Below, one piece after another: positions 35,756 to 45,062 of a stretch of 64,000 nt of DNA. Under the pieces are notes generated by a model. The model did not search any database. It was not told the DNA's origin and saw nothing but the letters and a program-made list of their open reading frames with translations. Numbering within the stretch: the first letter of the stretch is position 1; every line of letters starts with the position of its first letter. The DNA comes from Lewinellaceae bacterium (GTDB taxonomy: Bacteria > Bacteroidota > Bacteroidia > Chitinophagales > Saprospiraceae). A program made the translations under genes and the position numbers. The DNA lies in contig JACJYK010000003.1 in NCBI GenBank assembly GCA_020636135.1, forward strand, positions 248,001-312,000, given 5' to 3'.

Positions 35756-37060
35756 TTAGACGGGATGGGATTCAGAAAACCATTCGATGAATTGCGTGTA
35801 ATCATTGGGTAATATTACGGACAGATCTTCTGCCTGTGCTTTATTGGCCAGCCTTTCCGGAATCTCGACCTGGATATTCAATGTTTCGTAAGCAGCAAGA
35901 AATTTTGCCGGATGGGCGGTCTCTAATACGATCAAAGGTTTGTGATGATGCACATCCAGTTGATATTCTTCCGCAGCCAGTAATCCTACCGCACCATGCG
36001 GATCCAATAAATAGTTGTAGTCGCGATGGATCCTGTCGATGGCTTCCAGTGTTTGTGTATCGGTATATGCATAACCTGAAATCATTTGGCGCATATTGTT
36101 CCACGTGGAACCAAATAAGGATTCCAAACGCCGGAAATTAGATGGATTGCCGACATCCATGGCATTGGAAAGCGTTTCAACAGATGGCTTCGGACGAAAT
36201 ACACCGTCTTTGAGATAGGAGGGTACGATGTCATTACGGTTCGTCGCTGCGATAAAATGTGCAACGGGCAATCCCATACGTTGAGCCAAAATGCCAGCCA
36301 CCAGATTTCCAAAATTACCTGAAGGCACTACAAATACAGGTTTAGTGCCGGGATCCAGCTGACGGTAAGCTTCGAAATAATAGAAGGACTGCGGGATTAA
36401 CCGGCTTAAATTGATACTGTTGGCAGAACTCATCCGGTATTTCCTGGTCATCACCGGGTCTACCAAAGCTTTTTTAACCATAGCCTGGCAGTCATCAAAA
36501 GTTCCTTCCAGTGCTACCGCGCGGATGTTTTTACCTAAGGTAGTGATCTGTTTTTGTTGAAGCGGACTGATCTTCCCTTTGGGAAACAGCACCGTAACCT
36601 CGATACCCGGTACCTGAAAGAATCCGTCAGCCACCGCGCCTCCGGTATCTCCGGAGGTAGCCACGAGTATGTGTAAAGGAAGATCTTGTTTTGCATTGCT
36701 ATAGCCCAGGATACGGGCCATAAACCGGGCGCCGAAATCCTTAAAAGCCAGGGTAGGGCCGTGAAATAACTCAAGGATCTTTATTTCAGGATTTAATGTG
36801 ACCAGTGGCGCCGGAAAATTAAACGCATCTGCACAAATGGATTCCAAGGTTGACACCGGCAATTCAGGAAAATACAACCGGCTAATATCAAAGGCTAACC
36901 CGGGTAGATCCCGGTCTGGTAAATTCTCCAGCCATTCAGGTTTAACTTTTGGAATATTGACAGGCATAAATAAGCCACCATCCGGTGCAAGGCCTAATTG
37001 AATGGCTTCTAAAATCGGATAAGTCTTCCCTTGAGGATCATTGGTGCTGTAACAAAGCAT
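35756..37060 (-). CDS. thrC: threonine synthase
   Basis: PLP enzyme converting O-phosphohomoserine to threonine, 434 aa. N-terminal LCYSTNDPQGKTYPILEAIQLGLAPDGGLFMP is the threonine-synthase type. The PLP lysine is in LAFKDFGARFMARIL, the phosphate-binding loop in VATSGDTGGAVADG, and VVPSGNFGNLVAGILA follows. It ends the thrA-thrB-thrC operon, its ATG overlapping the thrB stop by 1 nt. A parS-like palindrome is embedded in the coding sequence (encoding GSTWN), and a second follows the stop. Confidence 0.97.
   Translation of the reverse strand: MLCYSTNDPQGKTYPILEAIQLGLAPDGGLFMPVNIPKVKPEWLENLPDRDLPGLAFDISRLYFPELPVSTLESICADAFNFPAPLVTLNPEIKILELFHGPTLAFKDFGARFMARILGYSNAKQDLPLHILVATSGDTGGAVADGFFQVPGIEVTVLFPKGKISPLQQKQITTLGKNIRAVALEGTFDDCQAMVKKALVDPVMTRKYRMSSANSINLSRLIPQSFYYFEAYRQLDPGTKPVFVVPSGNFGNLVAGILAQRMGLPVAHFIAATNRNDIVPSYLKDGVFRPKPSVETLSNAMDVGNPSNFRRLESLFGSTWNNMRQMISGYAYTDTQTLEAIDRIHRDYNYLLDPHGAVGLLAAEEYQLDVHHHKPLIVLETAHPAKFLAAYETLNIQVEIPERLANKAQAEDLSVILPNDYTQFIEWFSESHPV
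36097..36112. other. parS-like site 2, inside thrC
   Basis: TGTTCCACGTGGAACC: the same perfect 14-bp palindrome (36098-36111) as site 1, again 15 of 16 to the ParB-site consensus, with the single mismatch at the other end. It lies in the thrC coding sequence. parS sites within genes are well known. Confidence 0.8.
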
Positions 37061-37998
37061 TATTCTATCGTTTGTACTCCCTGGGTATTTATTTTTCCGG
37101 AGAAGATATCCACTGCAATACCATGCGCCCCATAAACATCTCCCATCCGTTCTGCGATAAATCCCGCCTGATCAACACCGCGACAAAATGCAAAGATGGA
37201 TGGTCCGCTACCCGAAATGCTGCATCCCAATGCGCCCAGTTTTTCAACGATGGATTTGACCGTATAAAAATGGGGAATCTGCCGAGCGCGTTGCGGTTCA
37301 ATAACTACATCAACGACCGATTTGTGTATCCTTTCAAAATCATTGGTATACAATCCAACAATAAAACTTCCTAAGTGTCCGGATTGTACGATGTGATCGC
37401 GTAATGGAACGGTTGATGCCAGGATACTTCTCGCCTCTTTGGTCAGTATTTCGATCTGTGGATGAATCACCGCAACAGTGAGATCATCCGGTACCGGTAA
37501 TTGCATGACATCCAGCGAATGGTTGTCGCGGATCAGCACAATACCACCAAATAACGATGGAGCTACATTATCAGCATGATATGCACCATCTGCTTGTTGC
37601 TCGCCCAAAACGGCAAAGGGCAACAAGTCATTTTTAGTCCATTGGCCACCGAGGAGCTGACTCACGGCAAATACCGCACCAACCGCACTGGCAGCACTGG
37701 ATCCCAACCCACTCCCAAAAGGCATCTTCTTATGGATCTCCAGATCAATCCCAACACCATTGTAATTTATAGAATTCAGAAATTGATGAGCTGCAAATCC
37801 AGCTGTATTGGATTCAATATCCCGTGGTAGACGGCCTTCGTCACCGGTAATGGAAACGATTTTCAGCTCCTTACTTTCCGGATTGAATCGGGCAATGATC
37901 TCATCTCCCGGAGCTTCCAGAGCCAGGCCCAATATATCAAATCCACAAGCCAGATTGGCTACGGATGCAGGAGCGAAAACCTTTACTGAATCTATCAC
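37060..37998 (-). CDS. thrB: homoserine kinase
   Basis: GHMP kinase phosphorylating homoserine, 312 aa. Motif 1 is FAPASVANLACGFDILGLAL, motif 2 (the ATP loop) is KKMPFGSGLGSSAASAVGAV (about 93-112), and motif 3 is KLGALGCSISGSGPSIFAF. It is the middle gene of the operon: 17 nt from thrA, and a TAATG overlap with thrC. Confidence 0.97.
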   Translation of the reverse strand: MIDSVKVFAPASVANLACGFDILGLALEAPGDEIIARFNPESKELKIVSITGDEGRLPRDIESNTAGFAAHQFLNSINYNGVGIDLEIHKKMPFGSGLGSSAASAVGAVFAVSQLLGGQWTKNDLLPFAVLGEQQADGAYHADNVAPSLFGGIVLIRDNHSLDVMQLPVPDDLTVAVIHPQIEILTKEARSILASTVPLRDHIVQSGHLGSFIVGLYTNDFERIHKSVVDVVIEPQRARQIPHFYTVKSIVEKLGALGCSISGSGPSIFAFCRGVDQAGFIAERMGDVYGAHGIAVDIFSGKINTQGVQTIE

Positions 37999-38015
37999 AA
38001 ATAATTGATTATCAG

Positions 38016-40469
38016 TTAATTATCAGCTAAGTAAGAGCCAATCTTAATGATTTCGGCAAAGACACCTGCCGCAGTAACCTCGGCTCCAGCCCCCGGACCT
38101 TTAACAACCAGTGGCCTTTCAGCATAGCGCTTGGTGGTGAATACAATCATGTTATCACTGCCATCCAAAGTATAAAACGGATTATCAGGACCTACACTGG
38201 TCAATGCAATGGAACCGTGGCCTCCTTCTATCTTGGCGATGACCCGTAATTTTTCCCGGGTTCCCTCCAATGCTTGCATACGGTCTTTGTAGACATCATC
38301 GAGGGCGGTGAGTTCACGGAAAAATGCAGGAACATCCGGAGCGCTAAAACAAGCCTCATTTAATATATTATCGGCAGTTATATCATTGATTTCCAAAGGA
38401 ATACCAGCTTCTCTACCTAAAATGACCAGCTTGCGTTTAACATCCATCAAACTCAAATCGGTCCGTGGATCCGGCTCAGTCAGTCCTTTTTCTGCAGCCA
38501 GGGTGACGATTGAGCTGAACGAACTGTCACGCTGGAGATTGTTAAAGATAAATGACAACGAACCGGAGAGAACTCCTTCGATTTTCAGGATTTCATCACC
38601 ACTGTGAATCAAATCACTGAGTGTGGAGATTACCGGTAAACCGGCCCCGACATTGGTCTCGAAGAAATAAGCCACACGCTTGCGGTTTGCGAGGTCTTTT
38701 AATTCCCGGTACAGTTTGTATTCGGACGAAGAAGCTATTTTATTGGGAGTACAGATGGAAATAGAGGCCCCGAGGATTTCCATGTATTTTCTGGGTACTG
38801 TGCCGGAGGCTGTATTGTCGATAAAAACACTATTCGATAAATTTGCCCCCTTCATATAATTGACAAATCGATCCAGGGAGGTAGCTTCTGTCGAAGCATT
38901 CAAAACTTCTTTCCAGTTTTCAAGGTCAATCCCTGGTTCGGAAAACAGCATATTTTTTGAATTGGCCAACCCGACAATCCGGATCTCCAGAGAACGGTTT
39001 TTCTTTAAGAAGGGACCCTGTTCACGAAGTTGTTTTAACAAGGTACTGCCTATGAGCCCAACACCCACCATGAATACATGCAGTACTTTGGTATCGGACA
39101 AAAAGAAGGCCTCGTGGAGTACATTCAACGTTTTTGCTTCATTGGAAGCATTGACCACCACCGAAATATTCAATTCGGAAGAACCCTGGGCGATGGCAAT
39201 CACATTGATACCATTTTTGCCCAAAGCCTGAAATAGCCGGCCAGCGATACCAGGACGATATCGCATGTTTTCCCCGATGATGGCGACTACGGAAAGATCA
39301 AGTTCGACCTTAACCCGTTCGATGGTACCTTTTTCAATCTCACGTTCAAAAGCTGCTTCCACACAATCTTTTGCTTGTTTTGCTGCTTTGGGGTTGACAG
39401 CAAAGCTGATGGAATGTTCGGAGGAACCCTGTGTGATGAGAATGACATTAATGTGTTGAGCAGCCAGGGCTGAGAATAACCGCGCTGCAGAACCAATTAC
39501 GCCAAACAGGCCGCTACCCTGCAAGGTTAACAATGCAATTTCCGATATGGAAGAGATCCCTTTAACTGCCGGACCCTGCGGATCATGACGATCGTCAATT
39601 CGCGAACCGATAAAATCCGGATTAAATGTATTCTTGATGTATATCGGGATCTGCTTGGACAGGGCAGGTTGAATGGTTGGCGGATAGATCACTTTCGCTC
39701 CGAAATGTGACATTTCCATGGCCTCGGCATACGATAAGGTAGGGATGGTAAATGCCTTTTTCACCTTGCGGGGATCAGCGGTTAAGACGCCATCCACGTC
39801 GGTCCAGATATGCACTTCCCGTGCATCAAGAGCAGCACCAAGGATTGAAGCCGTATAGTCTGACCCTCCTCGGCCTAGCGTGGTCGTTAGTCCCCCTTTT
39901 GCCGAGCTGATAAATCCGGTCACGACCTGAACTGCGGTACGACCTTCGAAGTGCTTACGGATCTTTTTATAGGATAGATCAAAATCAACCAAAGCAGATC
40001 CAAATGATTTATCCGTCTTGATCACATGACGGGCATCCAGGTATTCCGCCGCAATGTGTTCCTGGTTTAAATAGGCAGCGACGATTTGGTTGGCATTCCG
40101 CTCTCCAAAACTCAATACATAATCCATGGTACGTGGAGATGCCTCCATCACCAGAAAAATGCCTTGCATCAGATGGGAGAGTACCTGCATATTTTCCTCC
40201 AGTTCGGGGAGAAAGGCAGCTTTTGAGGTTTCACTCAGTAATTCATCAACGACTTCCAGATGCCGTTTGCGAAATGCATCGAATTGTTTGATATACGACG
40301 AATCTCCCTGTGCTGCGAGGTCACTCATTGAGATCAGAAAGTCAGTGACTCCGCCCAGAGCCGAACAAACGACGGCAACAGGTTCCTGATAGGAGGAAAT
40401 GATCTTTGCGACGTTTCGTATCCGGGCAGCGTTGGCTACTGAAGAACCACCAAATTTGATTACGATCAT
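38016..40469 (-). CDS. thrA: bifunctional aspartokinase/homoserine dehydrogenase I
   Basis: Catalyses the first and third steps of threonine synthesis, 817 aa. The aspartokinase domain (about 1-280) starts VIKFGGSSVANAARI and has TTLGRGGSDYTASILG. Two ACT regulatory domains (about 300-455) include QGSSEHSISFAV and QGSSELNISVVV. The homoserine dehydrogenase domain (about 460-817) has VFMVGVGLIGSTLL (NAD(P) loop) and NVGAGLPVI. Feedback inhibition by threonine is known in the family. No Thr/Ile-rich leader peptide or attenuator is visible in the 99-bp upstream gap; TATCTTTA (minus, 40502-40495) is a 7/8 -7 match. Confidence 0.97.
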   Translation of the reverse strand: MIVIKFGGSSVANAARIRNVAKIISSYQEPVAVVCSALGGVTDFLISMSDLAAQGDSSYIKQFDAFRKRHLEVVDELLSETSKAAFLPELEENMQVLSHLMQGIFLVMEASPRTMDYVLSFGERNANQIVAAYLNQEHIAAEYLDARHVIKTDKSFGSALVDFDLSYKKIRKHFEGRTAVQVVTGFISSAKGGLTTTLGRGGSDYTASILGAALDAREVHIWTDVDGVLTADPRKVKKAFTIPTLSYAEAMEMSHFGAKVIYPPTIQPALSKQIPIYIKNTFNPDFIGSRIDDRHDPQGPAVKGISSISEIALLTLQGSGLFGVIGSAARLFSALAAQHINVILITQGSSEHSISFAVNPKAAKQAKDCVEAAFEREIEKGTIERVKVELDLSVVAIIGENMRYRPGIAGRLFQALGKNGINVIAIAQGSSELNISVVVNASNEAKTLNVLHEAFFLSDTKVLHVFMVGVGLIGSTLLKQLREQGPFLKKNRSLEIRIVGLANSKNMLFSEPGIDLENWKEVLNASTEATSLDRFVNYMKGANLSNSVFIDNTASGTVPRKYMEILGASISICTPNKIASSSEYKLYRELKDLANRKRVAYFFETNVGAGLPVISTLSDLIHSGDEILKIEGVLSGSLSFIFNNLQRDSSFSSIVTLAAEKGLTEPDPRTDLSLMDVKRKLVILGREAGIPLEINDITADNILNEACFSAPDVPAFFRELTALDDVYKDRMQALEGTREKLRVIAKIEGGHGSIALTSVGPDNPFYTLDGSDNMIVFTTKRYAERPLVVKGPGAGAEVTAAGVFAEIIKIGSYLADN

Positions 40470-40516
40470 TGGATTCCGTTCAAAAAACAGGCGCTAAAGA
40501 TAAGGTATTATTAATG

Positions 40517-40562
40517 ATTCTGCTAGATCCTTAGAAGGATACGAATTGATGGTTAGCAGAAT
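40517..40562. repeat. nested inverted repeat between ybeY and thrA
   Basis: ATTCTGCTA (40517-40525) and TAGCAGAAT (40554-40562) are perfect 9-bp complements. Inside lies ATCCTT-AG-AAGGAT, a second perfect stem. No T-run follows, so it may be an operator or a 3' RNA stabiliser for ybeY rather than a classical terminator. It is 15 nt upstream of the weak thrA -7 match. Confidence 0.45.
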
Positions 40563-40568
40563 AACGGG

Positions 40569-40985
40569 TTATTCCGGAAAAGCACCCAGGTAATGGTTTT
40601 CACGGGCGCGCATCACCTGTTTTAATTCATCGGTTTTATCACCGTACCCACACAGGTGGAGGACGCCGTGTATGATCACTCGCCGGAGTTCCTGGATAAA
40701 AGGGACTTCTAATTGCAGGGCATTTTCCTTGATCCGGTCAATGCTTAGATATAATTCGGCATGGATAGGATTATCCTGATAAGGAAAGGTGATGATATCG
40801 GTGAGGGTATCGTGATTAAGATATTCGACATTTAAGGAATGGAGATAATCATCGGAGCAAAACACAATGTTTAAATCTTCCAGTTCATAGCCTTCTTCCC
40901 GGATACAATGGATGATCCATTTTTTGGATTTATTGCGATCCTTGAAGGTAAAGGTGACGTCTTCCTGGAAAAAGTGGATAGCCAC
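40569..40985 (-). CDS. ybeY: endoribonuclease YbeY
   Basis: Zinc-dependent RNase for 16S rRNA 3' maturation and ribosome quality control, 138 aa. The metal motif reads IIHGVLHLCGYGDKTDE. The first two His of the E. coli H3xH5xH motif are present and the third His position is occupied by another residue, as I recall for other Bacteroidetes YbeY. The upstream HDTLTDIITFPY segment is typical. It is the last gene after DUF4175 and the RsbW-like kinase, 3 nt from the latter. Confidence 0.92.
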   Translation of the reverse strand: MAIHFFQEDVTFTFKDRNKSKKWIIHCIREEGYELEDLNIVFCSDDYLHSLNVEYLNHDTLTDIITFPYQDNPIHAELYLSIDRIKENALQLEVPFIQELRRVIIHGVLHLCGYGDKTDELKQVMRARENHYLGAFPE

Positions 40986-40988
40986 CGG

Positions 40989-41378
40989 TCACTTAAGTTT
41001 AAACTCCAGTTCGACGGTGCGCCCATTTTCTTTATACCTCAGCTTGTCGCACAGATTACGCATGATAAAAACACCACGTCCGCCACAGCGTTCGATGTTT
41101 TCAGGAAGGGTGGGATCGGGCACAGCGGCCGGATCAAAACCACAACCTTCATCGCTCACCCAGAAGATGAGTGCATCATTGCGCCTGCGTTGTTTGATGC
41201 AGACGAATTTGCTTTCGTCTTCCATATTGCCGTGCCGGATGGCGTTGTTGACGGCTTCGGTGAGGCTGATAAGTATATTAGGTTGTATGTCCGGTGCCAC
41301 CTGATATTCGGTCAGGATGGTAGCCACATATTTTTCAAGCCGAAGTATGTTCTCTGGATTAGATGTTAGTCTAAGCAT
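40989..41378 (-). CDS. RsbW-like serine kinase/anti-sigma regulatory ATPase
   Basis: A 129-aa single-domain GHKL ATPase of the RsbW/SpoIIAB type. The N box is SLTEAVNNAIRHGN (about 43-56), the G1 box DEGCGFDP and the G2 box GGRGVFIMRNL. In partner switching these kinases phosphorylate a STAS protein and bind a sigma factor; no STAS gene or sigma-B-type factor is adjacent. A SpoIIE-type phosphatase with matching chemistry is 12 kb away. It is sandwiched between DUF4175 (5-nt gap) and ybeY (3-nt gap). Confidence 0.88.
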   Translation of the reverse strand: MLRLTSNPENILRLEKYVATILTEYQVAPDIQPNILISLTEAVNNAIRHGNMEDESKFVCIKQRRRNDALIFWVSDEGCGFDPAAVPDPTLPENIERCGGRGVFIMRNLCDKLRYKENGRTVELEFKLK

Positions 41379-41383
41379 GGTAC

Positions 41384-44300
41384 CTACTGTTCGTTCTTCA
41401 GCAATTTGAGATATTCTTCGATAAGTTGTTTATAATATGGATTCACGTCCGGAGAAACGTATTTAAGTTGTTGGATTTCAGATTCACGTTTTTTCAGGTA
41501 TTCCTGCAGGGACGGAGGCAATTCCCGTTTGACATCTTTACCGGTCTCGGATTTCCTTTTCTCTTCCTCACCCCGCTGACGTTCTGCCCGCTCTGCTTCA
41601 AGCAACTTGGTAAGGATCTCTTGTTGCCGTTTAAGTGTTTCGTTAGATAATTCCTTGTTTACCAATTCGGTTTCAACTTTATCTAACTGTTTTATGAGCT
41701 CTTCTAGTTCCCGGGAACCCTGACCAGATTCTTGTTTAGCTTTTTGGACTTCTTCAAGCAGTTTCCGGATGGCAGCTTGTTTGGCAGCCATTTTTGCAAA
41801 TTGTTCGCTGGACATCTCCTGTTTGCCCTGACCTTCCTGCATCGATTGTTTCATTTTCTGCATTTGGTCCTGAAGTTGGTCACCGGCATCCTGCATTTTA
41901 TCGGGTAATTGCATACCGGTACCACCGGGATTATCACACATCTGTGATCCCGCCATCATCGAGGCCATTTGCTGCTGCATTTGCTGCATGGCTTCACTGA
42001 GCATCAGTGCGAGATCGTTGACATTCGTCATGATCCGTTGTTGATTATCGGTAGCAGGACGAACTTGGCGGTCTTCCAGGCGCTCAAGTCCGATGGTCAT
42101 GTTTTCTTTGACAGCAGTAACCTTTTCGTTGACAAAAGATTCGATCTGGACCACGCGCTTACTTAAGGCCTGCAAGCTGTCTTCGATCAGTGAGAAGTTA
42201 TCTTTCAGTTTATATTGATCCTGCACAAGTCCCACGAAGGTGGGCGTGTTGGGGTCTGTGGAGCCGATTTGATTCATCACGTCTTCCTGTTCAAAAGACA
42301 TGCCGATTAAATTTTCAAGCAATTGTCTCAAAGCGGCCATATCTTCCTGCATCTGCTCCATCTGACCATTTTGCATCTGACTTTGCATCTGTTCTGCCAT
42401 CTGCTTCATCTTCTGAGCAGCGCTTTTTTGCTTTTTACTTGCTTGTTTATTCTGTTGTTTCTGGAGATTCTCCTGACTGTCCTTCAGGTCTTTCTGGATG
42501 TCATCACGTTGTTCATCCTGGTTACCTAAGTCTTTGGGACGCTCGAGCTGTTCATTTTTCTTTTGAATTTCATCCAGTTTCTCTTCGAGCTTATTGAATT
42601 CCTGATTTATCTGCTCTTGTTCGTTCTGCAGTTTTTGCTGATCGGATTGCTCTTGTTTCTGATCATCCTGACCTTTTTTGTCCTGCTCTTGTTGTTCTTT
42701 ACTTTGCTGCTCCTGATTCTGCTCCTGGTTTTGTTTTTCCTGGTTTTGTTCAGCTTTCTTGTCTTCCTGGGACTCTGATTTACTCTTGTCCTGCTTTTCT
42801 TCTTCTTTATTTTGGTTTTGCTCGGACTTCTCGGTTTTATCGCTTAGTTTTTCCTCCTGCTCAGCAAGCTCATTCAGTTTATCCATGGCCTGTTCCAGGT
42901 CTTGCTCAACTTCCATTTGTTTGAAAAGTTCCAGCAGCCGGTCAAGCTCCATTTCTTTTTCATTATCGGTAAACTGAAATTTCTGCATCATTTCCATCAG
43001 ATTGTCCTTATCCAGTTTTTGCATAAGGTCTTCAATCTGCTTCATGAGGTCTTTCATTTCATCGGTTACCGACTCCTCAAAAAGCTCCTCCAGTTTATCC
43101 TGCTTTTCCTGTAATTGCTGGCTGGGATCGCTGAATTCACTTTGTTGCTTTTTATTTTCCTGAAACTTTTCTTTTGCCTGGTTGATCAGATCTTCCAGTT
43201 CATTGTGCTTTTGAAGCAATTTTTCCAGCTCTTTTTTATCCTGCCAGTCCAGTTCTTCCTTCTGGAGTAGTTTATCGCGCATTTTCTGGATCTCTTCCTG
43301 CATCCTTTTGGATTCCTGCAGTGATTTTTCCAGTTGTTTACGAATGGCGTCGTTGTTGTCATCCGCTTTAGCTTCCAGTTCTTCGCGGGTTGCCTTTTCG
43401 ACTACGTAAGACTGTGTGCGGCTTGATTTACGGCCGTTCACCGCATCGTTATCAAACACTTCAAAGTAATAACTCAGCTGATCACCGGGTTTTAAAGCTA
43501 TTTCCTGGACATCCAGGGTATAGGCATATTGGGTTGCTTTGCTGTTAGGCTCCTGGACTGGAATGGTGACAACCTCTTCTTTATCTCCGTTTGGGTGTGT
43601 GATCTGATAATTGAAACTCAGGGTGGATAATCCGTAATCATCCGTAGCTGAGCCGGCGAAATATTGCAGATTAAGATTGGAGCTGTCCAGGAATTGTTTT
43701 ACATCTATTGTGGGATACTGATCGGGAATCACCTGGATAGCATACTGCACCGAATCCGGATATGGCATTTCAGTATTGCTCAGGAATAGTTGATAATTGC
43801 CGGATTGGGTTACCCGGGATTGATATTCAAACTGATTGGCGCCTTTTTGTTCCAATGCATCTTTAGCTTCCGATTTGGGCAAGCGGATCTGTATCTGATC
43901 GGCGTTGCTGGTCTTGAAAACCCAGTTGATCCTCGTGCCAGCCGGAAGGATGAGGTCGCCCATATTTTTCAATACCTCATTGGGGCGCTGGATGTAACCC
44001 GGATATTGTAGAACTACATCAAAATCCATAACAACCGGCTTCTTCAGCGCGTGCAATGTATACGGCCGTGAGGCTACATTTCCTGAGAATAGTTGAAAAT
44101 CCAGGTCTTTTTGTACATTATTGAATACATAACTAAAATGATTGGCATCGCTTTTTTGGAGCCGGTATTCAAAATCTTCGACCTGGATGAAAGCATCATC
44201 AGGAAGAATGGATCCGTCGACTTCGATGTTCAACGTATAGTCGTCATACTGGACCACCTCCAGCTTATCATTCTGGATAGCAAATGAAAATGGAGCCTCC

Positions 44301-44890
44301 TTTTCAAACTCCTGGTTGATGTGTACCAGTCGCCGGGTACTGTCTTTGATCAGACTTGGTGCTGCGATCAGTAACAATAGGAGCAGCAGGAGAGGAGGCA
44401 AAGCAAATTTTAAATACTTCCGGTTTTTCCGGAGGTCTATGGCATTGGGAAAAGGGACCAGTTTGATGGTTTCCGCCTTCTGCTGGATGCTGGCCTCTAT
44501 GAGTTCCGTACTGGCAATGCTGTTTTCCTGTTTTTTTAACTGCAGAATGTTAAGCAGTTTATCCTGGACATCTTCGAAATGATTTCCAATGATCTGGGCA
44601 GCCTGTTCGTGTGAAATAACTTTGCCTAAATTAAAATAATGCAGCAGAGGTACAATAACCCAATACGTTAATGCTGCACCACTCAATGTAATGAAGCCAA
44701 AGAGTAAACCTGTGCGGACTGTTTTATGAAAATAATAATTGTGTTCCAGAAGATTGGCAATCAGAAACAGGGCCAAAATAGTCCCTACACTGTAGAGTAA
44801 TCCACGAATTATTTGGTTGACGTAGTATTTCCGAATAAACCGATCAAGCTTTTCGATCAGTAGTTGATAATTTGTCCTTTCCAATTTCAT
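41384..44890 (-). CDS. DUF4175 giant coiled-coil membrane protein
   Basis: An 1168-aa protein with two membrane helices near 28-85 and a third near 155-175 (LPPLLLLLLLLIAAPSLI). A large Ig-like or beta-rich section (about 200-500) is followed by a very long helical/coiled-coil region (about 500-960) dominated by Q, E and K. Within it about 100 residues (near 690-790) are nearly only Q, E, K, N, S and D. A C-terminal helical part ends YVSPDVNPYYKQLIEEYLKLLKNEQ. DUF4175 has no known function; it may be a structural envelope protein. It leads an operon with the RsbW-like kinase and ybeY. Confidence 0.85.
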   Translation of the reverse strand: MKLERTNYQLLIEKLDRFIRKYYVNQIIRGLLYSVGTILALFLIANLLEHNYYFHKTVRTGLLFGFITLSGAALTYWVIVPLLHYFNLGKVISHEQAAQIIGNHFEDVQDKLLNILQLKKQENSIASTELIEASIQQKAETIKLVPFPNAIDLRKNRKYLKFALPPLLLLLLLLIAAPSLIKDSTRRLVHINQEFEKEAPFSFAIQNDKLEVVQYDDYTLNIEVDGSILPDDAFIQVEDFEYRLQKSDANHFSYVFNNVQKDLDFQLFSGNVASRPYTLHALKKPVVMDFDVVLQYPGYIQRPNEVLKNMGDLILPAGTRINWVFKTSNADQIQIRLPKSEAKDALEQKGANQFEYQSRVTQSGNYQLFLSNTEMPYPDSVQYAIQVIPDQYPTIDVKQFLDSSNLNLQYFAGSATDDYGLSTLSFNYQITHPNGDKEEVVTIPVQEPNSKATQYAYTLDVQEIALKPGDQLSYYFEVFDNDAVNGRKSSRTQSYVVEKATREELEAKADDNNDAIRKQLEKSLQESKRMQEEIQKMRDKLLQKEELDWQDKKELEKLLQKHNELEDLINQAKEKFQENKKQQSEFSDPSQQLQEKQDKLEELFEESVTDEMKDLMKQIEDLMQKLDKDNLMEMMQKFQFTDNEKEMELDRLLELFKQMEVEQDLEQAMDKLNELAEQEEKLSDKTEKSEQNQNKEEEKQDKSKSESQEDKKAEQNQEKQNQEQNQEQQSKEQQEQDKKGQDDQKQEQSDQQKLQNEQEQINQEFNKLEEKLDEIQKKNEQLERPKDLGNQDEQRDDIQKDLKDSQENLQKQQNKQASKKQKSAAQKMKQMAEQMQSQMQNGQMEQMQEDMAALRQLLENLIGMSFEQEDVMNQIGSTDPNTPTFVGLVQDQYKLKDNFSLIEDSLQALSKRVVQIESFVNEKVTAVKENMTIGLERLEDRQVRPATDNQQRIMTNVNDLALMLSEAMQQMQQQMASMMAGSQMCDNPGGTGMQLPDKMQDAGDQLQDQMQKMKQSMQEGQGKQEMSSEQFAKMAAKQAAIRKLLEEVQKAKQESGQGSRELEELIKQLDKVETELVNKELSNETLKRQQEILTKLLEAERAERQRGEEEKRKSETGKDVKRELPPSLQEYLKKRESEIQQLKYVSPDVNPYYKQLIEEYLKLLKNEQ

Positions 44891-44995
44891 TCTTTTCCGC
44901 CCGGTTTAGTTCAAACAACAAAATACCTGAATACATAATCACTGGACCATGGAAAAGGTTCAATGTAAAGCATTTACCCAATATTGTCAATAATA

Positions 44996-45038
44996 AAGGG
45001 GAATGGTTTTGCTAACTACAACAAAGACCATTCCCCTT
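44996..45038 (-). terminator. terminator-like hairpin after M1 lipoprotein gene
   Basis: AAGGGGAATGGT (44996-45007) and ACCATTCCCCTT (45027-45038) are perfect 12-bp complements with a 19-nt loop. On the minus strand a T-rich stretch (TTTATTATT) follows. It lies 25 nt after the M1 lipoprotein stop and before DUF4175. Confidence 0.75.
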
Positions 45039-45062
45039 AATCTTAATTATCTGACGGAATGC

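Noticed and set aside
42190..42977. Low-complexity repeat region considered as tandem DNA repeat
   Set aside because: It encodes the Q/E/K-rich coiled coil of DUF4175; codons vary, so the repetition is at protein level, not an array.
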